From Peribacillus muralis (GTDB lineage: Bacteria; Bacillota; Bacilli; Bacillales; DSM-1321), in contig NZ_LMBV01000005.1 in NCBI RefSeq assembly GCF_001439925.1, positions 200,186 through 264,185 on the forward strand: a stretch of 64,000 nt of DNA, given 5' to 3'. Both the position numbers and the translations under genes were made by a program. The notes beneath the pieces were generated by a model. That model was not told the DNA's origin. It did not search any database and worked only from the letters and a program-made list of their open reading frames with translations. Shown piece by piece: positions 1 to 8,419 of the stretch. Position 1 is the stretch's first letter. Each line of letters starts with the position of its first letter.

Positions 1-93
1 TTTGTAGGTTTTCAACTTCTTTTTTTCTTTATTTTGACTTTATCATTGCCCTCCGCAAAAGCACTGAGAAGGCACCTGGACGCGAGTGCCTGA
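1..93 (+). CDS. C-terminal end of a possible membrane protein (partial)
   Basis: An open frame runs from the window edge to a TGA at 91-93. It encodes about 30 residues: a hydrophobic, Phe/Leu-rich stretch followed by a short basic tail (KALRRHLDAS). This is what the last membrane helix and cytoplasmic tail of a transporter would look like. The fragment is too short to assign a family, and it could be chance. Confidence 0.3.
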   Translation, partial: FVGFQLLFFFILTLSLPSAKALRRHLDASA

Positions 94-250
94 AGAGGAA
101 AACAACATTGTGATGAAGTTTATGCTTTGGGCAAATTGGTCCCTGAACATCATTTAGTCCTGCAATTAATGATTTCCCGAAGGTGATCTCCAAAATTAGA
201 CTTGCTAAACGTCCTTCATTCGGAATGCACTTGGCATTCGTCGAACCTGA

Positions 251-286
251 AAAACGGGAACTATACTATTGTATAGTTCCCGTTTT
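251..286. terminator. Bidirectional intrinsic terminator
   Basis: Perfect 16-bp inverted repeat with a TATT loop (251-266 and 271-286), with T-tracts on both strands. It lies directly after the stop of the minus-strand DeoR gene and can also end transcription coming from the left. The segment 94-250 holds no convincing gene, only a weak GAATGC/GCATTC hairpin near 220-237. Confidence 0.8.
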
Positions 287-294
287 TCTTTCTT

Positions 295-1053
295 TTAAGA
301 AAGAATCAAATGTGTGCCGGTCTCTTTAAACGAAGAAATGAAATCTTTAGGCAGATGATCGTCAGTGATGATGTAATCGATTTTATCCAGTGACGATATA
401 CCGATGGTTACATCTTTCCCGAACTTGGAGCTGTCAGCGGCAACATAGACTTCTTGGGATAAATCAATGATTTTTTTTCGTGTGTTCGCTTCTTCTAAAT
501 TATAGTCGGATATGCCTTTTTCAACGGTTATGCCACTCGCACAAATGAATGCTTTTGAAATATTCAATTCACTAAAGTTGAATAAGTAGTCAAATGCAAC
601 GATGGATTGTTCATTTTTCCTGACTTTCCCCCCAATGATCAATATCTCGATATCACTATGAATGAGCTCATTTACAACAGGGATCGAACTGGTTATCACG
701 GTCAGTTTCTTTTTCTGTTTTATATATTTAGCGATTTGATAGGTTGTCGAACCACTATCGATATAAATGCAATCACCATCGTCGATATATTCACTGCATT
801 TTTGGGCGATGGTTTCCTTTTCTTCTAATTGACTGAACATCCGTTCATCTATTGTCGATTCTCCAAACTTCGATAGAACCAGCTTAACGCCTCCATAGAT
901 CTTTTCTATTTTTCCTTGCCCTGTAAGAAGGTTTATATCCCTTCTGATGGTTTCGATGGAAACTTGCATTTCTTCAATAAGCTCGGCAATCTTCATCACT
1001 TTTCTAATCGTTAATAACTCGATGATCTTCTTTTGCCTTTCAAGAGGAAGCAT
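295..1053 (-). CDS. DeoR/GlpR-family transcriptional regulator
   Basis: This 252-residue protein has the standard DeoR layout. An N-terminal winged helix-turn-helix (about residues 3-57, with the family pattern VSIETIRRDINLL) is followed by a sugar-phosphate-isomerase-like effector domain (about 75-235, with D-S-G-S-T-T near 100 and D-S-S-K-F near 208). The ATG start has an AGGCGGGTG ribosome site. The gene is divergent from the AEP uptake/degradation operon, so it is the obvious candidate local regulator. The family usually senses phosphorylated metabolites; here that could be an AEP-pathway intermediate. Family assignment is secure, target and ligand are inferred. Confidence 0.85.
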   Translation of the reverse strand: MLPLERQKKIIELLTIRKVMKIAELIEEMQVSIETIRRDINLLTGQGKIEKIYGGVKLVLSKFGESTIDERMFSQLEEKETIAQKCSEYIDDGDCIYIDSGSTTYQIAKYIKQKKKLTVITSSIPVVNELIHSDIEILIIGGKVRKNEQSIVAFDYLFNFSELNISKAFICASGITVEKGISDYNLEEANTRKKIIDLSQEVYVAADSSKFGKDVTIGISSLDKIDYIITDDHLPKDFISSFKETGTHLILS

Positions 1054-1138
1054 AAGTTACACCCGCCTATTCTTCATATCTATCTTCCTGATATTCAGTT
1101 TAAGTGTACTGTTTACCGCGAACATATTCAACATATAG

Positions 1139-1154
1139 ATGATAAAAATATCAT
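1139..1154. promoter_or_regulatory. Candidate operator between deoR and the AEP operon
   Basis: Perfect 6-bp inverted repeat ATGATA-AAAA-TATCAT in the divergent intergenic region. It is a plausible site for the adjacent DeoR-type regulator, based only on symmetry and position. Confidence 0.3.
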
Positions 1155-1200
1155 TAGTTGGTCAACAGTTAGTATGGATTTAGTAAAAAGATGTTCAATA

Positions 1201-1254
1201 TTTACAGAGTATTTACAAAAATCTCAAATTCGGTTTACAAAGGGCTTTTATACT
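1201..1254 (+). promoter_or_regulatory. Candidate PhoP box and -10 of the AEP operon
   Basis: Hexamers TTTACA at 1201, TTTACA at 1212, TCTCAA at 1222 and TTTACA at 1234 are spaced 10-12 bp. A good -10, TATACT, follows at 1249-1254 with no -35 consensus. Direct repeats of TT(A/T/C)ACA with an 11-bp period just upstream of the -10 are the known layout of PhoP-activated promoters in Bacillus. Confidence 0.55.
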
Positions 1255-1281
1255 AAGGGTGTATTAAAGGAGGTGAACGGT

Positions 1282-2034
1282 TTGCTAAAACTACAAAATA
1301 TTAGCAAGCAATTCGATGGAAAATCAGTTTTGGATCATATAAATCTTGAAATTAAAACGGGGGAGATCGTTTCACTATTAGGACCAAGTGGAAGCGGCAA
1401 AACTACTTTATTACATATAATTTTGGGCTTGACGGGTATCAATCATGGAAAAATCATTTTCAATGATACCGATTTGAGTAACGTGCCCATGAAAGACCGG
1501 GGATTTAATATCGTTTTCCAGGATTACGCTCTTTTCCCGCATTTGAATGCCTATGAAAATATCGTTTATGGATTGAGGAACAGGAAGGGGTCCGTTTCCA
1601 AGGAAGAGCTACAGGAATACATCGATTTCCTGGAATTAACGCCGCATTTGAAAAAAAGGATCAGCGAATTATCAGGGGGTCAGAAACAAAGGGTTTCGAT
1701 CGCAAGGACTCTTGTAATGAAGCCGAAAATCCTCTTACTTGATGAGCCGCTGAGTGCTTTGGATGGTGTGATCAAGGAATCGATAAAGGAACGCATCAAA
1801 TCCATTGCCCGCGAATTTAAGCTGACGACCATCATAGTGACTCATGACCCGGAAGAGGCTTTGACGATGTCGGATAAGATTTTGATCATTAATCAAGGGA
1901 ATATTTCTCAATTTGGATCGCCGCAAGAAATCATCAATCAGCCAGCCAATGATTTTGTTAAGGAATTCATTCTTAAACAGCTGGAGATCAAGAGAGAAAA
2001 TATTTATAACTTATTCGGTGAAAAGTATGCCTGA
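1282..2034 (+). CDS. ABC transporter ATPase, probable 2-aminoethylphosphonate uptake
   Basis: ATP-hydrolysing subunit of the importer encoded by this and the next two genes; 250 residues. Walker A GPSGSGKTT is at about 34-42, the signature LSGGQ at about 130-134, Walker B ILLLDEP near 151-156 and the switch histidine follows in VTHD. I chose TTG 1282 because AAAGGAGGTG sits 6 bp upstream; the open frame itself extends further 5'. The 3' end overlaps the permease gene by 8 bp. It resembles the PhnT-type ATPases of AEP transporters, and the substrate follows from phnW and phnX downstream. A general Fe3+/spermidine-type ATPase is the alternative if context is ignored. Confidence 0.85.
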   Translation: MLKLQNISKQFDGKSVLDHINLEIKTGEIVSLLGPSGSGKTTLLHIILGLTGINHGKIIFNDTDLSNVPMKDRGFNIVFQDYALFPHLNAYENIVYGLRNRKGSVSKEELQEYIDFLELTPHLKKRISELSGGQKQRVSIARTLVMKPKILLLDEPLSALDGVIKESIKERIKSIAREFKLTTIIVTHDPEEALTMSDKILIINQGNISQFGSPQEIINQPANDFVKEFILKQLEIKRENIYNLFGEKYA

Positions 2035-3643
2035 TGTAAAACCGGCAATGAGAGTCATTTATATACCTATCTTACTGCTATTTGCCGCTTTTCTTTTCTT
2101 GCCGCTTGGCATGTTGTTCGTCCGTTCTTTTGAAACGGCAGATGGAATCAATCTCTCGAATTATCTAACGGTCCTTTCCAATGCAGAGCTGATGAAGTCA
2201 TTTGAAAACAGCGTGAAAATCTCGGGACTCACAGCCGTCATTACAACCGTTTTAGCCTTTTTCCTGGCCTATTCCATCCATTGCACCCGATTATATAGGC
2301 CATTAAAAAGTGTAATTAAAACCGGGATCCTTATTCCGATGCTGCTTCCGACAATCACATTCGGGTTTGCGATCATCTACTCTTTCGGCAATCAAGGAAT
2401 CATAACGAAGATTTTTGGAAGGAATCTCTTCGATATATATGGATTTAATGGATTATTGATAGGTTATGTGATCTATACATTGCCATCAGCTTTTCTGCTC
2501 ATTAATAATTCCTTCAAGTACATGGATAAAAAGTTCATCATCGTTTCAAAATTAATGGGTGACGGAACGATAAGAAGTTTCTTGAATACGATCATACGGC
2601 CATTGTCAGGAACTTTGGGTGGAGCTTTTGTACTTTCCTTCATCTTGAGCTTCACCGACTTTGGGATACCGGCTTCAGTCGGCGGAACCTACTCCGTCGT
2701 TGCGACGCAATTGTATCAAGTCATGCTGGGTTCCATCCCTGATTTCAATAATGGCGCAGTGATTGCCATTCTCATGCTCATTCCGGTAGTGTTCAGTGTT
2801 TTCCTATTAAACTATCTGGAAAAACTTAATTTTCATTATGACAAGTTCAGCGATATTGAATTGACGCAGCACAAAGGGAGGGATATCTGTTTTGGAAGTA
2901 TCTCGCTGCTGGTCTTAATAGGAATGTTTTCTGTATTTGCAGTCATGTTCATTGCACCATTTTTAACTAGTTTCCCTTACGATCTCTCGTTCACCCTAAA
3001 GCATTTTATCGACACATTCCAATCGAGCGATTTAACTGCAGTCTATAAAAACTCCTTATTCGTTGCCTTGATGACGGCCGTACTGGGAACGTTCATCGCC
3101 TTTAGCTCGGCGGTCTTGAATGTCAGGACGCCCCTTAAGGGGAAATCGTCAATGGATGTCATTTCGATGCTGACGAATACAGTACCGGGAATGGTGTTGG
3201 GTTTATCGTATTTGCTGCTGTTCAACGGCAGCAGTTGGAAGGGGACCTTTGCCATCATCATTCTATGTAACATGGTCCACTTCTTTACGACACCCTATTT
3301 AATGGCGAAGAACTCTTTATCCAAAATGAACCCTGCTTGGGAAATCACCGGGATTTTATTGGGGGATAGCTGGATCAGGACAATCTATCGTGTCATCCTG
3401 CCTAACTCGGCATCTACGGTGATCGAGATGTTCAGCTACTATTTCATCAATAGTATGGTGACGATCAGCGGAATCATCTTTTTGGTCACGGCCCAAACCA
3501 CATTAGTGGCCAGCAAAATTAAAGAGCTTCAGCATTTTGCCAAATTCAATGAAATATTCATCCTGTCTTTACTTATCTTTTTTACAAACCTAATCGTGAA
3601 GCTGCTTTGTGATCATTATCAAAAAAGACAATTCAAACATTAA
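2027..3643 (+). CDS. ABC transporter permease, fused double domain, probable AEP uptake
   Basis: Membrane channel subunit of 538 residues containing two binding-protein-dependent transport permease domains in one chain, about 12 hydrophobic segments in all. The domain boundary lies near residues 265-300, and EAA-loop-like regions occur in both halves. This duplicated layout is typical of the PhnU-type permease in putative AEP transporters and also of ThiP/FbpB relatives. ATG 2027 is preferred because it overlaps the ATPase stop and has GGTGA just before it; GTG 2018 is possible. Confidence 0.8.
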   Translation: MPDVKPAMRVIYIPILLLFAAFLFLPLGMLFVRSFETADGINLSNYLTVLSNAELMKSFENSVKISGLTAVITTVLAFFLAYSIHCTRLYRPLKSVIKTGILIPMLLPTITFGFAIIYSFGNQGIITKIFGRNLFDIYGFNGLLIGYVIYTLPSAFLLINNSFKYMDKKFIIVSKLMGDGTIRSFLNTIIRPLSGTLGGAFVLSFILSFTDFGIPASVGGTYSVVATQLYQVMLGSIPDFNNGAVIAILMLIPVVFSVFLLNYLEKLNFHYDKFSDIELTQHKGRDICFGSISLLVLIGMFSVFAVMFIAPFLTSFPYDLSFTLKHFIDTFQSSDLTAVYKNSLFVALMTAVLGTFIAFSSAVLNVRTPLKGKSSMDVISMLTNTVPGMVLGLSYLLLFNGSSWKGTFAIIILCNMVHFFTTPYLMAKNSLSKMNPAWEITGILLGDSWIRTIYRVILPNSASTVIEMFSYYFINSMVTISGIIFLVTAQTTLVASKIKELQHFAKFNEIFILSLLIFFTNLIVKLLCDHYQKRQFKH

Positions 3644-3656
3644 TGAGGGGGATATT

Positions 3657-4649
3657 ATGTCTAAAACGTTGAAGATAGCCTTACTTTCTTTAGTTGCTTT
3701 AAGTTTGGTATTTGTATTGGTGGGCCGTAACAGCGGCAAAGCGGATGAGGAAAAGGTGGTCATATATACGAATGGCGATGAAGAAGCCACTGCCGCAATG
3801 GAGACTTCCCTGAAAGATGCCGGATACGAAGGGAAATATGTCCTTCAATCATTAGGCACATCTGAATTAGGAGGGAAACTGCTGGCAGAAGGAGATGAAA
3901 TCGAGGCTGATGTCGTGACGATGAGTTCCTATTTCATTGAAAGCGCACAGGAACAGCACTCCATGTTCAAGGACCTGTCATTCAGTACAAAAGCATTGGA
4001 AAAAAAACCAGCCTATTATACACCGATTTTGGCAAATACCGGTTCCATTTTTGTGAATACGGAAGTCCTTAAACAAAAAGGCCTGCCGATGCCTACCTCG
4101 ATTAAGGATTTAACAAAGCCGGAATATAAAGGGTTCGTTTCAATTCCTAATATCCTGGACTCTTCAACAGGGTGGCTTTTAGTTCAAGCACTAATCAGTC
4201 AATATGGTGATGCAGAGGGGAAAAAGGTTCTCCATGATTTAATAACAAATAGCGGTCCGCATCTTGAAAGCTCAGGTTCAGGCCCAATCAATAAAGTTCA
4301 AGCAGGGGAAGTGGCTGCCGGTTTTGGTTTACGCTATCAAGCCGTGATGGCTAAAGAGTCGGGCTTACCGATCAAATTCGTCGATCCGGTTGAGGGGAAT
4401 TTCTCTTACACGGAATCCGTGGCTGTCGTGAATAAAGATAATGAAGCTAAAACAAGTTTAGCGATGAAAATGGCAGAAACGATCAGTAAAGATGCTAGAG
4501 AAGAATTGCTGAAACATTACCCGGTCGCACTTTATGAAGGTGAAAAGGTAACGGAAAAGAACAAACCGGCCCACCCTAAGAAATATAAGCAGCCCCTAAC
4601 GGTTGAATTATTAAAACAGCATCAAGAATTCTTTAAATCAGCACAATGA
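3657..4649 (+). CDS. Extracellular substrate-binding protein, probable AEP-binding
   Basis: A 330-residue type-2 periplasmic-binding-fold protein of the iron/AEP-binding group. It begins with a basic N-terminus and a hydrophobic segment (about residues 5-23). Oddly, the position where a lipobox cysteine is expected is arginine (L-V-G-R-N-S-G, codon CGT near 3724); a TGT would give a classical LVGC lipobox. As written, the protein would be secreted or retained by an uncleaved helix rather than lipid-anchored. ATG 3657 has a GAGGGGGA site. It sits third in the operon after ATPase and permease, just before phnW, which supports AEP or a related phosphonate as ligand. Confidence 0.8.
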   Translation: MSKTLKIALLSLVALSLVFVLVGRNSGKADEEKVVIYTNGDEEATAAMETSLKDAGYEGKYVLQSLGTSELGGKLLAEGDEIEADVVTMSSYFIESAQEQHSMFKDLSFSTKALEKKPAYYTPILANTGSIFVNTEVLKQKGLPMPTSIKDLTKPEYKGFVSIPNILDSSTGWLLVQALISQYGDAEGKKVLHDLITNSGPHLESSGSGPINKVQAGEVAAGFGLRYQAVMAKESGLPIKFVDPVEGNFSYTESVAVVNKDNEAKTSLAMKMAETISKDAREELLKHYPVALYEGEKVTEKNKPAHPKKYKQPLTVELLKQHQEFFKSAQ

Positions 4650-4674
4650 TGAATACAGTGAGGAGTGAAGGAAA

Positions 4675-5769
4675 ATGAATACCTATAAACTATTGACGCC
4701 TGGACCGCTGACCACTACAAGTACGGTGAAACAGGAAATGCTTGTTGATCGCTGCACGTGGGAAAATGATTATAAAGAAATCACACAAAAAATCAGATCC
4801 CAGCTTCTTGAATTGGCATATGCTGCAAACGGAGAATATACGGCTGTACTTATGCAGGGAAGCGGCTCGTTTGTTGTAGAATCTGTGCTGACGACTGCAC
4901 TTTCAAAATCCGATAAAGTGCTGATCATTACGAATGGAGCATATGGAAAAAGGATTGTGAAAATGGCGGAGTGCATCGGCCTGAATCATGTGGAATATGG
5001 CGTTGAGTACAATGAATATCCAAAGGAAGCTGAAATCCGGAACATTTTACTGGATGATCGCGACATCACACATATAGCGATGGTTCATTGTGAAACGACG
5101 ACAGGGATTTTAAATCCGATAGAGATGGTTTCGAAGATATCAAACGAACAAGGGAAATCCTTGATCATTGATGCGATGAGCAGCTTTGGCGGAGTGGAGA
5201 TGAATGTGCCTGAACTCGGAATTGATTATTTGATCAGCAGTGCGAATAAATGCATTCAAGGAATCCCTGGTTTTGGTTTCGTCATTGCAAAGCTTGAGAA
5301 ATTGTTGGCTTGTGAAGGCAATGCCCGCAGTTTGTCCCTGGATTTATATGACCAGTGGAAAGAGATGGACAAGGATGGGAAATGGCGTTTCACATCTCCA
5401 ACACATGTAGTGGCCGCGTTTGCTAAAGCGCTGGAAGAATTAACGGAAGAAGGAGGCATCCCAGCTAGATTTACCCGCTATAAAAATAATAATGATAGGC
5501 TGAGGGAGCTGATGGGGAAATTGGGCATTCATGCATACATCTCACCTGATAAACAATCGCCTATCATTACAACTTTCCTTTTTCCAACTGAAACCTTTGA
5601 TTTTGGGGACTTCTACAATTTCATCAAAGAGAGGGGCTATGTAATTTACCCCGGAAAGCTGACTGACATAGATACATTCCGGATCGGCAATATTGGCGAA
5701 ATCCATGAAGAAGATATCGAGGAACTTGGCAGGATCGTAGAAAAATATATGAAAGTGGTGACAGTATGA
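4675..5769 (+). CDS. phnW: 2-aminoethylphosphonate:pyruvate aminotransferase
   Basis: PLP enzyme that converts AEP plus pyruvate into phosphonoacetaldehyde plus alanine; 364 residues, normal for the family. The N-terminal L-L-T-P-G-P motif, the glycine-rich QGSGSF segment and the PLP lysine in S-A-N-K-C-I-Q-G-I-P-G (about K192) are all present. It is encoded directly after the transporter and overlaps phnX by 4 bp (ATGA), so the two degradation steps are translationally coupled. Confidence 0.95.
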   Translation: MNTYKLLTPGPLTTTSTVKQEMLVDRCTWENDYKEITQKIRSQLLELAYAANGEYTAVLMQGSGSFVVESVLTTALSKSDKVLIITNGAYGKRIVKMAECIGLNHVEYGVEYNEYPKEAEIRNILLDDRDITHIAMVHCETTTGILNPIEMVSKISNEQGKSLIIDAMSSFGGVEMNVPELGIDYLISSANKCIQGIPGFGFVIAKLEKLLACEGNARSLSLDLYDQWKEMDKDGKWRFTSPTHVVAAFAKALEELTEEGGIPARFTRYKNNNDRLRELMGKLGIHAYISPDKQSPIITTFLFPTETFDFGDFYNFIKERGYVIYPGKLTDIDTFRIGNIGEIHEEDIEELGRIVEKYMKVVTV

Positions 5770-6581
5770 ATAAGGTAGAAGGAATCATTTTGGATTGGGC
5801 TGGAACAGCTGTGGATTTTGGATGTTTTGCACCAGTGAATGTTTTTGTGGATATTTTTAAGAATGCTGGACTGGACGTGACGATGGAGGAAGCCAGAGCT
5901 CCGATGGGCATGCTGAAAATCGACCATATTCGTGCGATGCTGACCATGTCAAGGATATCTTCGTTATGGGAAGAACAATACGGAAGGCCATTCAATGAGG
6001 GAGACGTTGAAAAACTATATGCTGAATTCGAACCGGCACTGATGATGTCTTTGGAGGATTATACAGATCCCATTCCAGGGGTTATCGAGACGGTCGAAGC
6101 ATTAAGGAATCGCGGCATCAAGATTGGGTCGACAACCGGATATACGGATACAATGATGGAGGTCGTTGTAGCAAATGCTTTGCAAAAAGGGTATGGGCCG
6201 GATTTCCTTGTAACCCCGGATGCAACCCATTCGATTGGAAGGCCTTATCCTTATATGATATATCGGAATATGGAAAAATTGAAGTTAGCGGCATCATGGA
6301 AGGTAGTGAAGGTAGGCGATACCACTTCCGATATGCAAGAGGGAGTGAATGCTGGGGTATGGTCGGTCGGGGTCATTGTCGGAAGCTCTGAGATGGGATT
6401 GAGTTTGGATGAGTTTACAAGTTTAGCAGAACGAGATAAACAAGATCTCATCTCTAAAACGGCAGATACATTTATGCAAAACGGCGCAGACTTCACCATT
6501 AAAACGATGGAGGAATTACCTGAACTTATAGATCGCATTAACCTTCTTATAGCAGAAGGGAAAAGACCTCGTTCAAGCTAA
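5766..6581 (+). CDS. phnX: Phosphonoacetaldehyde hydrolase (phosphonatase)
   Basis: HAD-superfamily enzyme that splits phosphonoacetaldehyde into acetaldehyde and phosphate; 271 residues. The nucleophile motif D-W-A-G-T begins at D10, the Schiff-base lysine is K51 in M-G-M-L-K-I-D-H, and the acidic loop K-V-G-D-T-T-S-D is near 182-189. All match the known B. cereus phosphonatase after a two-residue shift. The start codon overlaps the phnW stop. Together with phnW it completes the AEP-specific route to phosphate, nitrogen and acetaldehyde. Confidence 0.97.
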   Translation: MNKVEGIILDWAGTAVDFGCFAPVNVFVDIFKNAGLDVTMEEARAPMGMLKIDHIRAMLTMSRISSLWEEQYGRPFNEGDVEKLYAEFEPALMMSLEDYTDPIPGVIETVEALRNRGIKIGSTTGYTDTMMEVVVANALQKGYGPDFLVTPDATHSIGRPYPYMIYRNMEKLKLAASWKVVKVGDTTSDMQEGVNAGVWSVGVIVGSSEMGLSLDEFTSLAERDKQDLISKTADTFMQNGADFTIKTMEELPELIDRINLLIAEGKRPRSS

Positions 6582-6595
6582 CAATCATTGCCAAG

Positions 6596-6650
6596 AAAGT
6601 GCAGCATCTTTCATCCTTGAGTAGGGATGAAGGATTGCTGCACTTTTTTT
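6596..6650 (+). terminator. Terminator of the AEP operon
   Basis: AAAGTGCAGCA pairs with TGCTGCACTTT, with an inner TCATCC/GGATGA stem, followed by a T-run at 6643-6650. It lies 15 bp after the phnX stop. Confidence 0.85.
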
Positions 6651-6708
6651 CCAATCTCAAACATACGTGCAGTGTTTCATTTTTTTTGAAATTTACCTCG
6701 ACTGCTTA

Positions 6709-6756
6709 TTGTAAAAAATGAAAAAAGGGTGTACGATTAAATGAGAATGATAATCA
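6709..6756 (+). promoter_or_regulatory. Fur-box promoter of the ferredoxin-NADP reductase gene
   Basis: TTGTAA (6709-6714), a 17-bp spacer and TACGAT (6732-6737) form a promoter. TGAGAATGATAATCA at 6742-6756 matches the 15-mer Fur consensus TGATAATNATTATCA at about 13 positions and overlaps the probable transcription start, as expected for iron repression. Confidence 0.75.
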
Positions 6757-6787
6757 ATAACATTTGATTACCGAGGAGTGAACGGAA

Positions 6788-7852
6788 ATGGAACAGCAAG
6801 AATTATTTGATGTTACAGTTATTGGAGGGGGGCCGGCTGGCCTTTACTCCACTTTTTATAGTGGGTTAAGAGAAATGAAGACGAAGCTTATTGAATACCA
6901 GCCACAGCTAGGCGGCAAAATTCATGTATATCCGGAGAAAATGATTTGGGACGTAGGAGGGCTGACACCAACTACAGGAGAAAAATTAATCGAACAGCTA
7001 GTGGAGCAAGGCTTAACCTTCAATCCGACCGTCGTGCTGAATGAAAAGGTCGAATCGATCACACGTAATGAAGAAGGGATATACGTGTTACTTGGGGCAA
7101 CAGGCCAAAAACATTTTTCGAAAACGATCATTGTTGCGGTGGGCGGCGGGATCCTTAATCCTCAAAAGCTGGAAATAGACGGGGCAGAAAGGTTTGAAGT
7201 TTCCAATTTGAACTATACCGTTAAATCATTCAATCGATTCAAGGATAAAACGGTAATCATTTCAGGTGGCGGCAATTCGGCAATCGATTGGGCAAATGAG
7301 TTGGAGCCAGTCGCCAAAAAGGTGTATTTGACATACAGGAAAGATTGCTTAGGTGGTCATGAAGCGCAGGTGAGTCAATTGCTGGAAAGCTCAGCCGTTT
7401 GTATCCTGAATACAACGATTACAAAGCTGGTCGCGTGTGCAAACCATGAATCGATCGAACATGTTGAATTGACTAATCATGTAACGGGAGAGGTTTCTTA
7501 CTTGCCGATCGATGAAGTCATCATCAATCATGGCTATGAGCGCGATACCTCGTTGTTGCAAAATAGTAAAGTGGATATTGCCATGGTCGATAATTATTAT
7601 ATTGAAGGTACGGCTTCCAGTGAATCCTCGATGGATGGAATTTATGCTGCCGGTGATATCCTTCAGCATGAGGGCAAATTGAACTTAATAGCAGGAACGT
7701 TCCAAGATGCAGCAAATGCCGTAAACAAAGCAAAGCAATATATCCAGCCTGAGGCACATGGTGTGGGGATGGTCTCCTCCCATAATGATATTTTTAAAAA
7801 GCGTAATAAGGAATTGATCAAGCAAATGATGAAACCGGCTGCGGTGCTATAA
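6788..7852 (+). CDS. ycgT: Ferredoxin/flavodoxin-NADP+ reductase, thioredoxin-reductase-like (YcgT type)
   Basis: FAD enzyme that moves electrons between NADPH and ferredoxin or flavodoxin; 354 residues. The FAD-binding GGGPAGLY is at about residues 12-19, the NADPH-binding loop S-G-G-G-N-S-A-I-D is near 158-166, and the C-terminal FAD motif G-I-Y-A-A-G-D-I is near 281. The redox CxxC of true thioredoxin reductases is missing from the expected central site, which supports the reductase assignment. A GAGGAGTGA site precedes ATG 6788. The upstream Fur box fits YcgT rather than its paralog YumC, since ycgT is in the B. subtilis Fur regulon. It is monocistronic. Confidence 0.85.
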   Translation: MEQQELFDVTVIGGGPAGLYSTFYSGLREMKTKLIEYQPQLGGKIHVYPEKMIWDVGGLTPTTGEKLIEQLVEQGLTFNPTVVLNEKVESITRNEEGIYVLLGATGQKHFSKTIIVAVGGGILNPQKLEIDGAERFEVSNLNYTVKSFNRFKDKTVIISGGGNSAIDWANELEPVAKKVYLTYRKDCLGGHEAQVSQLLESSAVCILNTTITKLVACANHESIEHVELTNHVTGEVSYLPIDEVIINHGYERDTSLLQNSKVDIAMVDNYYIEGTASSESSMDGIYAAGDILQHEGKLNLIAGTFQDAANAVNKAKQYIQPEAHGVGMVSSHNDIFKKRNKELIKQMMKPAAVL

Positions 7853-8003
7853 AGGGGAATTGTCATTGTCTATACTACATAGACCGATTCACCGAATAAC
7901 ATTACAAACCCCCACAATTGCATAGCATCGAGGGCGACCGCATATGGATAAGCCTACTACATGTGGAAAGAAACGAGTGAAGTAAACTTTTTCCGTATCA
8001 ATA

Positions 8004-8160
8004 CAGAGTGGCTGAGAGACTCCTGGGGGAATGCGCGTCTACGTGAGACCCCGCAGGCTAAAAGCCGAGGAAGAATCACACCTCCTCTGAAAAGCTAACT
8101 GCCTGGGTTGAAATGAAACGTTCATTGACAGTCTCACGAAACTGCGGACAATTGTAATTG
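8004..8160 (+). repeat. Bacillaceae GC-rich intergenic repeat, copy 1
   Basis: This starts with CAGAGTGG and contains GAGACTCCTG, GCGCGTCTACGTGAGAC, CCGCAGGCTAAAAGCCGAGGA and ATGAAACGTTCATTGA, all shared with copy 2. The middle (about 8073-8110) is degenerate. I recognise the pattern as a repeat scattered through Bacillaceae intergenic regions. The stretch 7853-8003 before it holds no gene I can support. Confidence 0.75.
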
Positions 8161-8175
8161 ATCTTAATTTTCACG

Positions 8176-8345
8176 CAGAGTGGAATGAAACGGAAGGTGC
8201 GAGACTCCTGAGGGAATGCGCGTCTACGTGAGACTCCGCAGGCTAAAAGCCGAGGAGGCTCACGGACCGCCCGCGGAAAGGGAGCGCCTGCAGTGCAATG
8301 AAACGTTCATTGAACAATCTCACGATACTACGGACAATCGGAATT
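8176..8345 (+). repeat. Bacillaceae GC-rich intergenic repeat, copy 2
   Basis: Second copy in the same orientation, 16 bp after the first and more complete. It includes the core GGACCGCCCGCGGAAAG followed by GAGCGCCTG. Its open frame (8216-8425) is produced by the repeat and is not a gene. Confidence 0.8.
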
Positions 8346-8419
8346 GCACCATAGTTTTAACGCTGGTTGTAGCGGAAAATCGGGCTTTTTCTTCACAATG
8401 CGAGTCCGTGGTGGGTAAG

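Noticed and set aside
1033-1281. N-terminal extension of the AEP transporter ATPase
   Set aside because: It would run through the divergent promoter region and ahead of the ribosome site at 1266-1275, and adds no ABC-domain sequence.
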